A stretch of DNA of 64,000 nt, from NCBI GenBank assembly GCA_947497585.1, contig CANMHG010000001.1, forward strand, positions 682,001-746,000, written 5' to 3'. The stretch is from an uncultured Bacillaceae bacterium (lineage in GTDB: Bacteria; Bacillota; Bacilli; Bacillales; Bacillaceae_L). The notes under the pieces were generated by a model, which worked only from the letters and a program-made list of their open reading frames with translations, had not been told where the DNA came from and made no database searches. The position numbers were made by a program, and so were the translations under genes. Every line of letters starts with the position of its first letter. Position 1 is the first letter of the stretch. Below are positions 9,232 to 17,922 of the stretch, in pieces.

Positions 9232-10335
9232 ATGCTCAACCCTGTTAAAGAGTCATTAGATAGCTTTCATATCATTCTTCTAACATACCAAATCCAATCT
9301 GGAGTTGTGCTGTTTAGCTTGCCTGGACTACTAGCAGAACACTTTGGTACAAATGGTTGGATCATTACTTTATTTCTTTCCAGTATAGTTATGGTAAATA
9401 TCTTTGTTATTTCTTTAGCCTACAAATACAGTAAAGGTACTTCTATTTGGGTGGTACTAGAAGATACTTTTTCAAAAATTATATTATATCCCTTTTATTT
9501 AGGTCTTGCTGTTGTATGGTCAATTCTTGGATGTATGGTTGGTAAAAAATACATTCTACTTTTTCAGATGCTCTCATTTCCGACAACTAATCCGATGATG
9601 TTTAAAGTTGCTATGGATGTACTGGCTTTTCTCTTATTAATAAAAGGGCTATACAATATCTCCAAGTCTGCTACGATTATTTTCATTCTTACGGTATGGA
9701 TTGTATTTTTAGAGGTATTCCATATACCCGAAATTGAACTCTCCCGCTATACTACCTTTTTCCTCCAAGGTGGAACAGATTGGGTTAAAGGACTTCTTGA
9801 TGGATATAGTGCATTCTTAGGATATGAACTGGCCATTCTATTTTTTCCTTATGTCACAAAGGAATCAAAACTAATTCGCTCAGTGTATATAGGAAACCTA
9901 GTTACAACCTTCGTCTACCTCACTGTTATGATTGTATGTTTTGGTTTTTATAGCTATCAACAGCTGGCACATATGTTATATCCCGTGCTCGATTTATTAG
10001 CCTTTATTCAACTTCCCTTTATGGCTAGAATTGAAAACATTTTATTTACAACATTTTTCCTTAAAACACTTGTGACTACCGTATTATATTTTTGGGCTGC
10101 TCAGCAAGCCTTAAAGCGTATTTTTAAAAAATCAAATGAGAAAATGATTAGTTTAGGTATCATTATTTTCACCTTTATAATCGCATTTTTCCCGAGAGTT
10201 ATCACAGAGGTTGATTTATGGTTAACTAACCTTGCGTACATTGAAACAGTGATTGCATTTGTATTACCTCTAATAGTACTTTCGGCTTTATTTATTCAGA
10301 AACTGAAGAGGAAAGGTAAGGATGTCAGTGTATAG
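9232..10335 (+). CDS. Spore germinant receptor B subunit (GerAB permease-like)
   Basis: 367 aa with about ten membrane segments, an APC-superfamily spore germination permease. In the GerA complex the B subunit binds the germinant amino acid or sugar in the core of the fold. It lies between the A and C subunit genes and overlaps the latter by 14 bp, showing translational coupling. Start ATG follows GAGATAAAGGT. Confidence 0.92.
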   Translation: MLNPVKESLDSFHIILLTYQIQSGVVLFSLPGLLAEHFGTNGWIITLFLSSIVMVNIFVISLAYKYSKGTSIWVVLEDTFSKIILYPFYLGLAVVWSILGCMVGKKYILLFQMLSFPTTNPMMFKVAMDVLAFLLLIKGLYNISKSATIIFILTVWIVFLEVFHIPEIELSRYTTFFLQGGTDWVKGLLDGYSAFLGYELAILFFPYVTKESKLIRSVYIGNLVTTFVYLTVMIVCFGFYSYQQLAHMLYPVLDLLAFIQLPFMARIENILFTTFFLKTLVTTVLYFWAAQQALKRIFKKSNEKMISLGIIIFTFIIAFFPRVITEVDLWLTNLAYIETVIAFVLPLIVLSALFIQKLKRKGKDVSV

Positions 10336-11440
10336 ATTCTTTTTCCTCGTGTTTATTATATTTCTTACTGGATGTTCAGACCAACACATTCTTGAAGATT
10401 TAGGGATGATTCATACCGTAACCTATGATCTTGCAGATAATAGTGAAAAGTACTCAAAGAACCCAATGTTGAAGGTGTCTGTATCAATACCAGTTACCTC
10501 AGAGAGGGTAAAAGAAGACCGAGAACTTTTAGTAACAACAGCTGCTAGTAGCAAGGATGCACGGAGTAAATTTGCAGCAATGACAAACCGTCAGATTGTG
10601 AGTGGTCAATTACAAAATTCACTCTTTGGTGAAGCACTTGCAAAGGGAGGATTATGGCCACATATTGATACGTTAGTCAGAGATCCAGCAATAGGCCAAA
10701 CTGTCAGGCTTATCATAGCAAACGAAGATGCATATGAAGTTGTTAAAAAGCATTATAAAGCAAGACCAAGAACCGGGGATTATATAAGTGATCTCTTGGA
10801 GCAATCTGTCAATGGCAACGCAATACCCAGGGTAACTGTATATCACTTTACTAGGGATTATTTCGATGATGGCATTGATCCTGTTATGCCCATGTTAAAA
10901 AACGAGGGAGAAAATATTGTAATAGCTGGTATCGCCCTCTTCCAAGATGATAAATATATCACAAAAATCAGTCCTGACAAAGGTTCACTGTTTGTCCTCT
11001 CATATAAAGATATAAGTGGAGGCAATTTGAATATAAAATTAAACGAAGGTGAAGAAAACCAAGAATTAGTTATGCTCACCGCTGTCATAGGCAAACGAAA
11101 AATCCGAGCAAAAAAAATACAGGATAGACATTATGAGGTAAACTTAACCCTTGAAGTTGAAGGATCCGTTTTAGAGTATATTGGTGACAAAACCATTTCC
11201 GACGACAAAGATAGAGCAAAACTTGAAGAAGATTTATCATACTATGTTAAAACTGAAGTAGAAAAATTAATTGCTTCTATGCAAGAAAATAAAGTGGATA
11301 GCATTGGGGTTGGTAAATTTGTTCGAAATGCTATTACTTACGAAGAATGGAAAAGTCTCGATTGGCACGAGGTTTTCCCTACAGTAACAGTAAATACAGA
11401 AGCAAAAGTTGTCATTAAGGAAATTGGCAAGTTTAAATAA
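10322..11440 (+). CDS. Spore germinant receptor C subunit (Ger(x)C lipoprotein)
   Basis: 372 aa lipoprotein: an N-terminal hydrophobic signal ends in the lipobox LTGC (lipidated Cys18), then the three-domain Ger(x)C region through residue 372. Anchored to the outer face of the spore inner membrane by diacylglycerol. The start lies inside the end of the B gene, with GAGGAAAGG just upstream. Completes the receptor; no fourth (D) subunit gene is present. Confidence 0.92.
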   Translation: MSVYRFFFLVFIIFLTGCSDQHILEDLGMIHTVTYDLADNSEKYSKNPMLKVSVSIPVTSERVKEDRELLVTTAASSKDARSKFAAMTNRQIVSGQLQNSLFGEALAKGGLWPHIDTLVRDPAIGQTVRLIIANEDAYEVVKKHYKARPRTGDYISDLLEQSVNGNAIPRVTVYHFTRDYFDDGIDPVMPMLKNEGENIVIAGIALFQDDKYITKISPDKGSLFVLSYKDISGGNLNIKLNEGEENQELVMLTAVIGKRKIRAKKIQDRHYEVNLTLEVEGSVLEYIGDKTISDDKDRAKLEEDLSYYVKTEVEKLIASMQENKVDSIGVGKFVRNAITYEEWKSLDWHEVFPTVTVNTEAKVVIKEIGKFK

Positions 11441-11448
11441 CTTTAAGA

Positions 11449-11477
11449 CGAACAGTTTGAGTGCTGTTCGTTTTTTT
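11449..11477 (+). terminator. Terminator of the germinant receptor operon
   Basis: Stem CGAACAG/CTGTTCG with an 8-nt loop and seven T; nine bp after the C subunit stop codon. Confidence 0.9.
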
Positions 11478-11540
11478 ATATTCTTCTCCCCTCATTCCAA
11501 CTATTCATTGTAAAATGAAGAAAATGAAAAAAATGTAAAT

Positions 11541-11582
11541 TATTTTCACTAAAAGTGAAAATAAATCGTAACCTTATTCGTC
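11541..11582 (+). promoter_or_regulatory. Candidate ECF (sigma-X-like) autoregulatory promoter with overlapping palindrome
   Basis: TGAAAA at 11556-11561 and CGTC at 11579-11582 are separated by 17 bp, close to the sigma-X/W pattern TGWAAC-N16/17-CGWC. A perfect inverted repeat TATTTTCAC-N5-GTGAAAATA (11541-11563) covers the -35 element and could be an operator. It lies 27 bp before the sigma factor gene's start codon, so autoregulation is the natural inference. Confidence 0.5.
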
Positions 11583-11609
11583 TTGTAAGTAAGCGCTGGA
11601 GGGGGATGT

Positions 11610-12140
11610 ATGAAAAATCATCAACTAGTTGAAGAGTGGTTTATTGAGTATAGCGAGGCAATCTATAACTACTTGGTTTACTATACAGGAAGCCGGGAGA
11701 TGGAAGATCTTGTTCAGGAAGTGTTTATAAAAGCTATAAAAATGAAACATAAAGAACACATTGATAATCCGAAGACATGGTTATTTTCCATTGCTAGAAA
11801 TGTAGCGATTGATCACTATCGCCGTTTACGCATTATTAAATGGGTGCCAGAACAGATATTACTAAAGATATCTTCATTAGAAAAAACACCAGTTGAGATC
11901 GCCTTGCAAAATGAAGAAGCAGCTTCTGTCCACCATGCACTTCAACAGTTAAAGCCTACCTATAGAGATGTTATGATTCTTCGCTGGATCCAAGATCTAT
12001 CTGTCGAAGAAACAGCTGAAATATTAGGCTGGACTGAATCAAAGGTAAAAACTACCTATTACCGTGCATTCCAAAAGTTAAAAGAAGTTCTTCATACGAA
12101 ATTTGAGGTGATGAAACATGAAATCGAATTACGACTTTAA
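11610..12140 (+). CDS. ECF RNA polymerase sigma factor
   Basis: 176 aa. Region 2 (YNYLVYYTGSREMEDLVQEV...NPKTWLFSIARNVAIDHYRR) and region 4 (LKPTYRDVMILRWIQDLSVEETAEILGWTESKVKTTYYRAFQKLKE) are both complete and typical of group 4 (ECF) sigma factors. GGAGGGGG precedes the ATG. It overlaps the next gene by 23 bp, the usual arrangement with a cognate anti-sigma factor. The exact ECF group is not determined. The downstream permease genes may be part of the same operon, suggesting an envelope or peptide signal. Confidence 0.9.
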   Translation: MKNHQLVEEWFIEYSEAIYNYLVYYTGSREMEDLVQEVFIKAIKMKHKEHIDNPKTWLFSIARNVAIDHYRRLRIIKWVPEQILLKISSLEKTPVEIALQNEEAASVHHALQQLKPTYRDVMILRWIQDLSVEETAEILGWTESKVKTTYYRAFQKLKEVLHTKFEVMKHEIELRL

Positions 12141-12723
12141 TACTGATTTTACAAAGCCTCCTCTTTATAAAATGGATCCAACCAAGCAAAAACAAATCCA
12201 TGAAACGATTAAGAAGGCTGAAAAAGAGTGGAACTATAGGCAACGAAAGACAAAACAGTTTAGATTTGCCCTTAAAGCTTTTGCTATTTCCTCTGTCTTA
12301 CTCTTTCTATTATCGTCACTGTTCACTGGAAAATTACAGGATTATGCTACTGGTGTAGTAGATTACTTCCAACAGAATATAGTACTAGATCAAGTTCAAC
12401 AAACCTATGATTTTAAAATTCAAAATGGAGTAGATTTTAAACGTGAATGGATGAAAGGATCGAACTATGCCGTAGCTACTTTTGAAGGCTCAACATTTGA
12501 ATTTTATGGTGGCGTTACCCTAGATGAAAAAATAAATGGAGCACTAGAAGTGGTTATCACGTCTCCTGATGGTGAAGTAAAGAATATTCGCTACTTATTC
12601 GAGCAAAAGTCAGCTGTTAAAGTGAAAACCATAAGAGACAATAATATCATACTTACTCTAGCTCCTGATGGAAATTCTAGATACTATAACCTGTTGACTC
12701 GTAGAGTTATTACAAATAACTAG
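12118..12723 (+). CDS. Single-pass membrane protein, putative anti-sigma factor
   Basis: 201 aa. A hydrophilic, basic N-terminus of ~50 residues is followed by one membrane segment (FALKAFAISSVLLFLLSSLF, about residues 51-70) and a ~130-residue beta-rich extracellular domain. Topology (N-in, C-out) and the 23-bp overlap with the sigma factor gene fit an anti-sigma factor held at the membrane; no Zn-binding HxxxCxxC motif is present. I do not recognise its extracellular domain. The anti-sigma role is inferred from position and topology only. Confidence 0.65.
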   Translation: MKSNYDFNTDFTKPPLYKMDPTKQKQIHETIKKAEKEWNYRQRKTKQFRFALKAFAISSVLLFLLSSLFTGKLQDYATGVVDYFQQNIVLDQVQQTYDFKIQNGVDFKREWMKGSNYAVATFEGSTFEFYGGVTLDEKINGALEVVITSPDGEVKNIRYLFEQKSAVKVKTIRDNNIILTLAPDGNSRYYNLLTRRVITNN

Positions 12724-12742
12724 TTAAAAGGAGGTTTAGGAA

Positions 12743-14425
12743 GTGAAGATTGCTTTTCAGATTACAAAATTAGTCGTCATCTATTTTTTCGTTGTGGTTG
12801 CACTACTGTTAGTTGCAATGTTTCCACGACAAACGAATATAGTTGAAGTCAATGAATTTCAGGTTAAATATCATTTTTCTATCGTAGATTATACACACCA
12901 TATGTATAGTTATTTAACCGAGAGATTGACAACCTTCAATCTAGGTCAGACTTTTACAAAAGCATCCGTCTTTGATGAAGCAACTTTCTTCCTTGGAAAA
13001 AGTTTTACAGTTATATTCATAGCCTTATTACTTACTATCATCTGTAGTTCACTCTTGCTATTTTTCATTCAAAAAAAGGAAATAAAGAGTTTACTAGATA
13101 AAGCTGTTTGTAAAATTCCTACTTGGATTCAAGTCCCAAACTTCTTAGTTTATATTGTACTTCTCTCATTGTTCCCAGTTTTCTTTCAAGAACCTTCTAT
13201 ACTCCAAATTGGCATTCTAGTATCCCTTTTCCCCTCCATTTATATCATTCGAAAGGGTTATCTACAGGGATTTAAATCGCTACTTATAAAATTTCACATC
13301 ATAGTCCTTTTAATCATTGGAAATCTTTTTATCATTGAATGGCTCTCAGCATATAACGGTGCGGCCTTTCATGTCTTTGAACTGATTGATCATAGCACTG
13401 GTAAATTCACTAGGGCCTCTAGTACGTACGAATATGAATTAATTATTGCTATTTTACTAGGATTTGTCTTATTTTTTCTGTTATCACAATGGGTATCCTA
13501 CTTTGCTTCAAAAAACCATTCTACACAACCTTGGTATAAGCTGTTTATTAAACAATGGATTGTTGTAATTGGCATAGTTGCACTAATTCTCATACCACGT
13601 GCAGCAAGTTGGGATTATATAAATAACCCTTATATTTTTTCGGGAGATCTGTATAAAGAAAATATTGTTGCCCTTCTTACAAATCTCAAAGACCACCAAT
13701 CTTTAGGTGAAACAAAAAATGGTTTTCCAATAGAATCAGAGATTGGAAGATATTTTGGTAGAAGTATGAAAATAATTATAAGTGCCTTTATCATTAGTTT
13801 GTTCTTCGGTGTACTTAAAGGCTTATTAGATTATCAATACCAAAATCGCTGGTTTTCATTTGTTGGTAGAGGATCTACTTGGCTTACCTCTTCCTTACCT
13901 GATTTTTTGCTTATCATTCTAATACAATGGTTTATCATCTATAACTTGCGGTTGCTGGATATTTTCGGACACGAGCATTGGTACAATTTTATCCTACCAT
14001 CATTATTAGTCTCTATACATCCAATCATGTACTTAGCGAATGTGACAAGAAATGCTTGTGAAGAACAAGCTGGAGAACAATATGTACTCGTTGCCTATTC
14101 AAAGGGATTAACAAGGGCCCGGGTAATTTATAAACATATATTCAAGAATACGATTGGTGTCATTTGCAATCACATCTCTTCTGTTATGTTATTTATCATG
14201 TCAAATTTACTCATTATTGAATGGCTATTAGATTATAAGGGTGCAGCTTATCGTCTTCTTCAAGCGGTTGAGTTAAAAAAGCAAATTAAGTTCCAAGGCT
14301 CCTTAGGTACGGCAGAGGCTCCGGTCATCTTTGGGATTATGGTTTGTTTTCTGCTACCCTTATTCATCGCACAGGTGATTAATGTTGTCATAAGAATTAG
14401 ACACAATCGGATTGGGAGGGAATGA
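12743..14425 (+). CDS. OppB/DppB-type ABC permease with internal duplication
   Basis: 560 aa, GTG start behind AAAGGAGGT. Twice the permease family's usual 300-330 aa: a first half (1-~220) and second half (~270-560) each end in the same motif, NLFIIEWLSAYNGAAFHVFE at 194-213 and NLLIIEWLLDYKGAAYRLLQ at 488-507. Only the second half keeps a recognisable EAA coupling loop (EEQAGEQYVLVAYSKGLTRARVIYKHIF, about 447-474); in the first half the corresponding stretch is degenerate. It sits in a cell-membrane importer together with the next gene, but no ATPase or binding protein gene is nearby. Confidence 0.75.
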   Translation: MKIAFQITKLVVIYFFVVVALLLVAMFPRQTNIVEVNEFQVKYHFSIVDYTHHMYSYLTERLTTFNLGQTFTKASVFDEATFFLGKSFTVIFIALLLTIICSSLLLFFIQKKEIKSLLDKAVCKIPTWIQVPNFLVYIVLLSLFPVFFQEPSILQIGILVSLFPSIYIIRKGYLQGFKSLLIKFHIIVLLIIGNLFIIEWLSAYNGAAFHVFELIDHSTGKFTRASSTYEYELIIAILLGFVLFFLLSQWVSYFASKNHSTQPWYKLFIKQWIVVIGIVALILIPRAASWDYINNPYIFSGDLYKENIVALLTNLKDHQSLGETKNGFPIESEIGRYFGRSMKIIISAFIISLFFGVLKGLLDYQYQNRWFSFVGRGSTWLTSSLPDFLLIILIQWFIIYNLRLLDIFGHEHWYNFILPSLLVSIHPIMYLANVTRNACEEQAGEQYVLVAYSKGLTRARVIYKHIFKNTIGVICNHISSVMLFIMSNLLIIEWLLDYKGAAYRLLQAVELKKQIKFQGSLGTAEAPVIFGIMVCFLLPLFIAQVINVVIRIRHNRIGRE

Positions 14426-14426
14426 T

Positions 14427-15323
14427 ATGAAGATTAACTATTTATTATGGGTTGGCATTATTTTATTTTCAGTGTTGGTTCTTGTCATAATTTTTGAATC
14501 CTCCCTTGTCTCGAAGGAAAAATTAGAAATAAGTCGAATAGCATTTTATGAAGATGGTTCAATGGATAGAGCCCCCTTCCCTCCATCAAAGGAAAACATA
14601 TTCGGTTCAGACAGTGATGGTAAAGGGATCTTTGATATGATGGTTCTTGGTACAAAAGACACACTTCTTATTATCTTCTTAATTACAGTTATTCGATACG
14701 TCATAGCTATACCACTAGCGTTATTCGCATCTGAAAAACGAGGGTTATCTCATTGGACAGTTACTAGTCTTCATACATTTTTCTCAAGTGTCCCGACTTT
14801 GATAGCGGCAATAATTCTAGTAAACATGCCCTTTTTAATTTTCTCAGAAAATCGGTACATTTGGTGTGTACTCATACTTGCCTTTATCGAAGTTGGAAGA
14901 GTCAGCCATCTCTTTCAACAACAAGCATACGATTTATCAGAGAAAGAATTTATTAGAGTTGCCAGACTGCAAGGAAACAGTCATACCGGCATCATTTTCC
15001 GACACTATCTTCCTTACTTATTCCCAACAATGATCACCAATTTCTTTACGGATCTTGGCCGTGTGACGATTCTTATAGGCCAGCTTGGATTATTCAATAT
15101 ATTTGTAACCCATCAACTCCTTGATGTGGGTCATGGTTATTTCGAGTTGCAGAACTCCAGCTATAACTGGGCAACTCTATTATCAACAACAAGAACGAGC
15201 CTATTAAGTGCCCCATGGATACCATTGTTCCCAGCACTCGCACTCTGTTATGTCATGTTTACCTTTAATATTATCGGAGAAGGATTACGACGCAGATTTA
15301 CGAAGAGTGCGGAGTATTTGTAA
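14427..15323 (+). CDS. OppC/DppC-type ABC permease
   Basis: 298 aa with a signal-anchor-like N-terminal membrane segment, an extracellular loop, then five membrane segments. The EAA coupling loop is EKEFIRVARLQGNSHTGIIFRHYLPYLFP, typical of binding-protein-dependent peptide/nickel importer inner-membrane subunits. The ATG has GGGAGGG 6-7 nt upstream; an in-frame TTG five codons earlier overlaps the preceding stop and is less likely. Gap to the upstream permease gene is 1 nt, so the two are coupled and presumably heterodimerise. Confidence 0.8.
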   Translation: MKINYLLWVGIILFSVLVLVIIFESSLVSKEKLEISRIAFYEDGSMDRAPFPPSKENIFGSDSDGKGIFDMMVLGTKDTLLIIFLITVIRYVIAIPLALFASEKRGLSHWTVTSLHTFFSSVPTLIAAIILVNMPFLIFSENRYIWCVLILAFIEVGRVSHLFQQQAYDLSEKEFIRVARLQGNSHTGIIFRHYLPYLFPTMITNFFTDLGRVTILIGQLGLFNIFVTHQLLDVGHGYFELQNSSYNWATLLSTTRTSLLSAPWIPLFPALALCYVMFTFNIIGEGLRRRFTKSAEYL

Positions 15324-15330
15324 ATTAAAT

Positions 15331-15362
15331 AAGCGAACAGTATCTTTAATACTGTTCGCTTT
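15331..15362. terminator. Bidirectional terminator between convergent genes
   Basis: A 12-13 bp nearly perfect stem, AAGCGAACAGTAT/ATACTGTTCGCTT, flanked by A- and T-rich sequence, placed between the permease operon and the convergent MltG-like gene. Confidence 0.85.
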
Positions 15363-15367
15363 GCACT

Positions 15368-15880
15368 TTATTTAAAAAATGTAGCTAAAATCTGATCGAT
15401 AGACATGTCGCTGCTTACTTCAAACGTACCTGGACGTAGTTTATTAGCTAAACCTCTATCTTCTACGATTTTAGTGAAATTAAAGGCATTTTCAATATAA
15501 CCCGCTTGTTGAAGGGCTTTACCTACATCAATACTTGTCATACCTTCTGCAACAGTGACTGTTGTTTTGGTAACTTCAGATTCCTTCTTTTTTGTATCCT
15601 CTTTAGTCGAATTCTCTTTTGGTTGCGTTTCACCAGTTTCCTCTTTTGTAGACTCTTCCTCTTTTACTTCCTTAGGACCTGTGATTTGTTGCCACTCTTC
15701 ATCTGACAAAATGACATACCCTTTAGTAGTTAGTTGCTCTTTCATTTCGTCTTCAGTTACGGCGATTGTGGTCTTAACCGAACTTTTTTCAGTGTTAGGC
15801 TCAGCGTAATATACTGCGCCACATACACCCGTCGAAACAATTAGTCCTGCTGCAAAGCTTATTATCATTTTAGGATTCAT
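15368..15880 (-). CDS. Membrane-anchored protein with C-terminal YceG/MltG-like segment
   Basis: 170 aa. One N-terminal membrane segment (IISFAAGLIVSTGVCGAVYY), a long Glu/Lys/Thr-rich linker (about 45-115), then a C-terminal ~55 residues (VTVAEGMTSIDVGKALQQAGYI...LRPGTFEVSSDMSIDQILATF) that resembles the LysM-like subdomain of endolytic transglycosylase MltG/YceG. The catalytic MltG domain is absent, so enzymatic activity is not expected; a wall-binding role is a guess. Start chosen at MNPKM: GGAAGGAG lies upstream and the ATG overlaps the end of the preceding gene (11 bp). An upstream in-frame ATG lies inside that gene. Confidence 0.6.
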   Translation of the reverse strand: MNPKMIISFAAGLIVSTGVCGAVYYAEPNTEKSSVKTTIAVTEDEMKEQLTTKGYVILSDEEWQQITGPKEVKEEESTKEETGETQPKENSTKEDTKKKESEVTKTTVTVAEGMTSIDVGKALQQAGYIENAFNFTKIVEDRGLANKLRPGTFEVSSDMSIDQILATFFK

Positions 15881-16250
15881 TAGCCACTTTTCTCCTTCCA
15901 TCAAGGGCTACATATGGAGAAAGTAGTTGTTGAATTTCATTTATAGATAAATCCTTTTGTGCAGAAATCCCTTCGAGTGAATACCCTCGTTTGTACATGT
16001 CTAACACTTCTCTTATCACAACACGCTTGCTCGAAGAAGTGGTTTGAATCCCAACCTCTTTTGCAAATATTTCTGCATCAAGCTCAAGATTACGGACTTG
16101 ATTTCCAAGTCTATTAATCTCTTCCATTAGTTGTATGGACACTAGATCTATTTCTTTTTTCTCTTTTTTCGCTAATTGTTTCATTCGTACAAATGAAAAG
16201 ATAAGTAACAACATTGCAATACCGAATAAAATTGTTAAAGCCAAACCCAT
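15870..16250 (-). CDS. Membrane-anchored coiled-coil protein, SwrB-like organisation
   Basis: 126 aa: one N-terminal membrane helix (1-20), a charged coiled coil (25-65) and a C-terminal region with a helix-turn-helix-like pattern (DMYKRGYSLEGISAQKDLSINEIQQLL). This layout recalls Bacillus SwrB/YlxL-type proteins, but identity is not established. It overlaps the start of the MltG-like gene, implying a two-gene operon. Confidence 0.5.
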   Translation of the reverse strand: MGLALTILFGIAMLLLIFSFVRMKQLAKKEKKEIDLVSIQLMEEINRLGNQVRNLELDAEIFAKEVGIQTTSSSKRVVIREVLDMYKRGYSLEGISAQKDLSINEIQQLLSPYVALDGRRKVANES

Positions 16251-16439
16251 ACTATTTTGCCTCCAATAACTGAAACTAAAATTCTAGCAAACTTATTATA
16301 CTACAAACTTGTCGATTTTTGCCCCTAAACATCAAAACAAGTCGAAAGTAAGTGAATTTGTTAAAATTAAGTAATTGAATTGTAACGGTAAATAGGATGT
16401 TTGGTCCTTGATTTTGAGTAGAACATATAAGAGACAAAA

Positions 16440-16469
16440 CAAAAACCCAAATCATGTGCTGATCTGGGT
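16440..16469 (-). terminator. Terminator ending the pyrimidine catabolic gene run
   Basis: Stem ACCCAGATCA/TGATTTGGGT (one G-T pair), 5-nt loop, followed on the minus strand by TTTTTG; located just after the aminotransferase stop. Confidence 0.85.
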
Positions 16470-16483
16470 CTTGATCGTATTAT

Positions 16484-17836
16484 CTATAATCTATTAATTT
16501 CTTCAGTTACTGTTTTTATGATAAACTCTAAATCTTCTTCTAGAATATTTAACGGCGGGGAAAGGGTTAAGACATTGTTATATCCGGCAACCGTCGCACC
16601 ATTTTTACCAAGTATTAAGCCTTTTTGTTTACAGCCAGCAATAACCTTGTTAACAAGCTCCACTTCTAGTGGTTCCTTAGTAGCTTTGTTTTTTACGAGT
16701 TCGATTCCGACTAGCAAACCTTTTCCTCTTACATTCCCTACATAGGGGTGGTCTTGTAAATTGGTGGCTAAGCTTGTTTTTAGTTGCTCCCCAAGTGTCT
16801 TTGAGCGGGCAAATAGATTTTCGCTTTCCATGATTTCAAGGTTCTTCAAGGCTAGTGCACATGCTGCAGGATTACCGCCAAATGTGTTTATATGACGGAA
16901 ATAATCGTATTCCTCTGTCCCTTTAAATGACTCATAAATTTCCTTTTTCACTGCAGTCGCTGATAAAGGTAAGTAAGCACTCGTAATTCCTTTAGCCATA
17001 GTGATGATGTCTGGTGTAACACCATAATTCATGAAGCCAAACGGTTTACCAGTTCGCCCAAAACCACAAATCACCTCATCAACAATGAGAAGAGCTCCAT
17101 GCTTTTCACAAACCTCTTTTACCCCTTTCATGTACCCATCAGGTGGAATTAAAATGCCCCCACCGGTGATAATTGGTTCCATAATCATCCCTGCAATGGT
17201 TTCACTTAACTCCCATGTCATGGCACGGTCTATGTCTTGGACGGACTTTAATTCGGTTGGTTTACAGTTGTCACTTTCTGGGCTGCGGTATGAATCAGGT
17301 GGAGCAACATGAATAAAACCCGGTGCTAGTGGTTCATACTTATACTTTCGTTGTGCCTGACCTGTGGCAGCAAGTGAACCCATCGAATTCCCATGATATG
17401 AACGATATCTAGAAATAAACTTGTAACGAGATCCTTCTCCTCTTTGCTGGTGATATTGCCTAGCAATCTTAAATGCCGTTTCATTTGCTTCAGAACCACT
17501 ATTCGAGAAAAAGATTACATATTCGTCTCCTAACATTTCGTTGAGCTTTTCTGCTAGTTTTATAGCCGGAGTGTGACTTTGCGTAAGGGGATAATAGGCC
17601 ATTTCCTTTAGTTGCTCATAAGCGGCTTCAGCGAGCTCAGTTCTTCCATAGCCTACGTTTACACACCATAACCCAGCCATCCCATCAAGGTAGCGCTTTC
17701 CGGTATGATCCGTTACCCATGACCCCTCTGCTTTTTCAACAACCATTGTCCCATTAGGGTTATAAGGCTTCATTGAATGCCAGACATAATCCTTATCTTT
17801 TGAAAGGATATCACTTTCTTGTTTCATCTTTGTCAT
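16484..17836 (-). CDS. Class III aminotransferase, probable beta-alanine:pyruvate transaminase
   Basis: 450 aa PLP-dependent fold-type I enzyme. Seen: SNSGSEANETAFKIAR (cofactor phosphate binding), LLIVDEVICGFGRTG (Asp contacting the pyridine N) and MAKGITSAYLP (Schiff-base Lys). Its place next to methylmalonate-semialdehyde dehydrogenase and the dihydropyrimidine genes suggests it deaminates beta-alanine (and beta-aminoisobutyrate) to malonate semialdehyde (methylmalonate semialdehyde). The start at MTKMKQ follows GGGGAAA by 7-8 nt; a longer reading begins 14 codons upstream without a good ribosome binding site. Confidence 0.85.
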   Translation of the reverse strand: MTKMKQESDILSKDKDYVWHSMKPYNPNGTMVVEKAEGSWVTDHTGKRYLDGMAGLWCVNVGYGRTELAEAAYEQLKEMAYYPLTQSHTPAIKLAEKLNEMLGDEYVIFFSNSGSEANETAFKIARQYHQQRGEGSRYKFISRYRSYHGNSMGSLAATGQAQRKYKYEPLAPGFIHVAPPDSYRSPESDNCKPTELKSVQDIDRAMTWELSETIAGMIMEPIITGGGILIPPDGYMKGVKEVCEKHGALLIVDEVICGFGRTGKPFGFMNYGVTPDIITMAKGITSAYLPLSATAVKKEIYESFKGTEEYDYFRHINTFGGNPAACALALKNLEIMESENLFARSKTLGEQLKTSLATNLQDHPYVGNVRGKGLLVGIELVKNKATKEPLEVELVNKVIAGCKQKGLILGKNGATVAGYNNVLTLSPPLNILEEDLEFIIKTVTEEINRL

Positions 17837-17880
17837 CACGTCTTTCCCCTTTCCATCATGAAAATCGGACAAAAACACGA

Positions 17881-17907
17881 GGGGAGTTCTTTATAAGGGT
17901 ACTCCCC
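17881..17907 (-). terminator. Intergenic hairpin between mmsA and the aminotransferase gene
   Basis: Stem GGGGAGT/ACTCCCC with a 13-nt loop; TCGTGTTTTTG follows on the minus strand. Probably a partial terminator or transcript-processing hairpin that lowers aminotransferase expression. Confidence 0.5.
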
Positions 17908-17922
17908 TTTTACAACAGTGTA

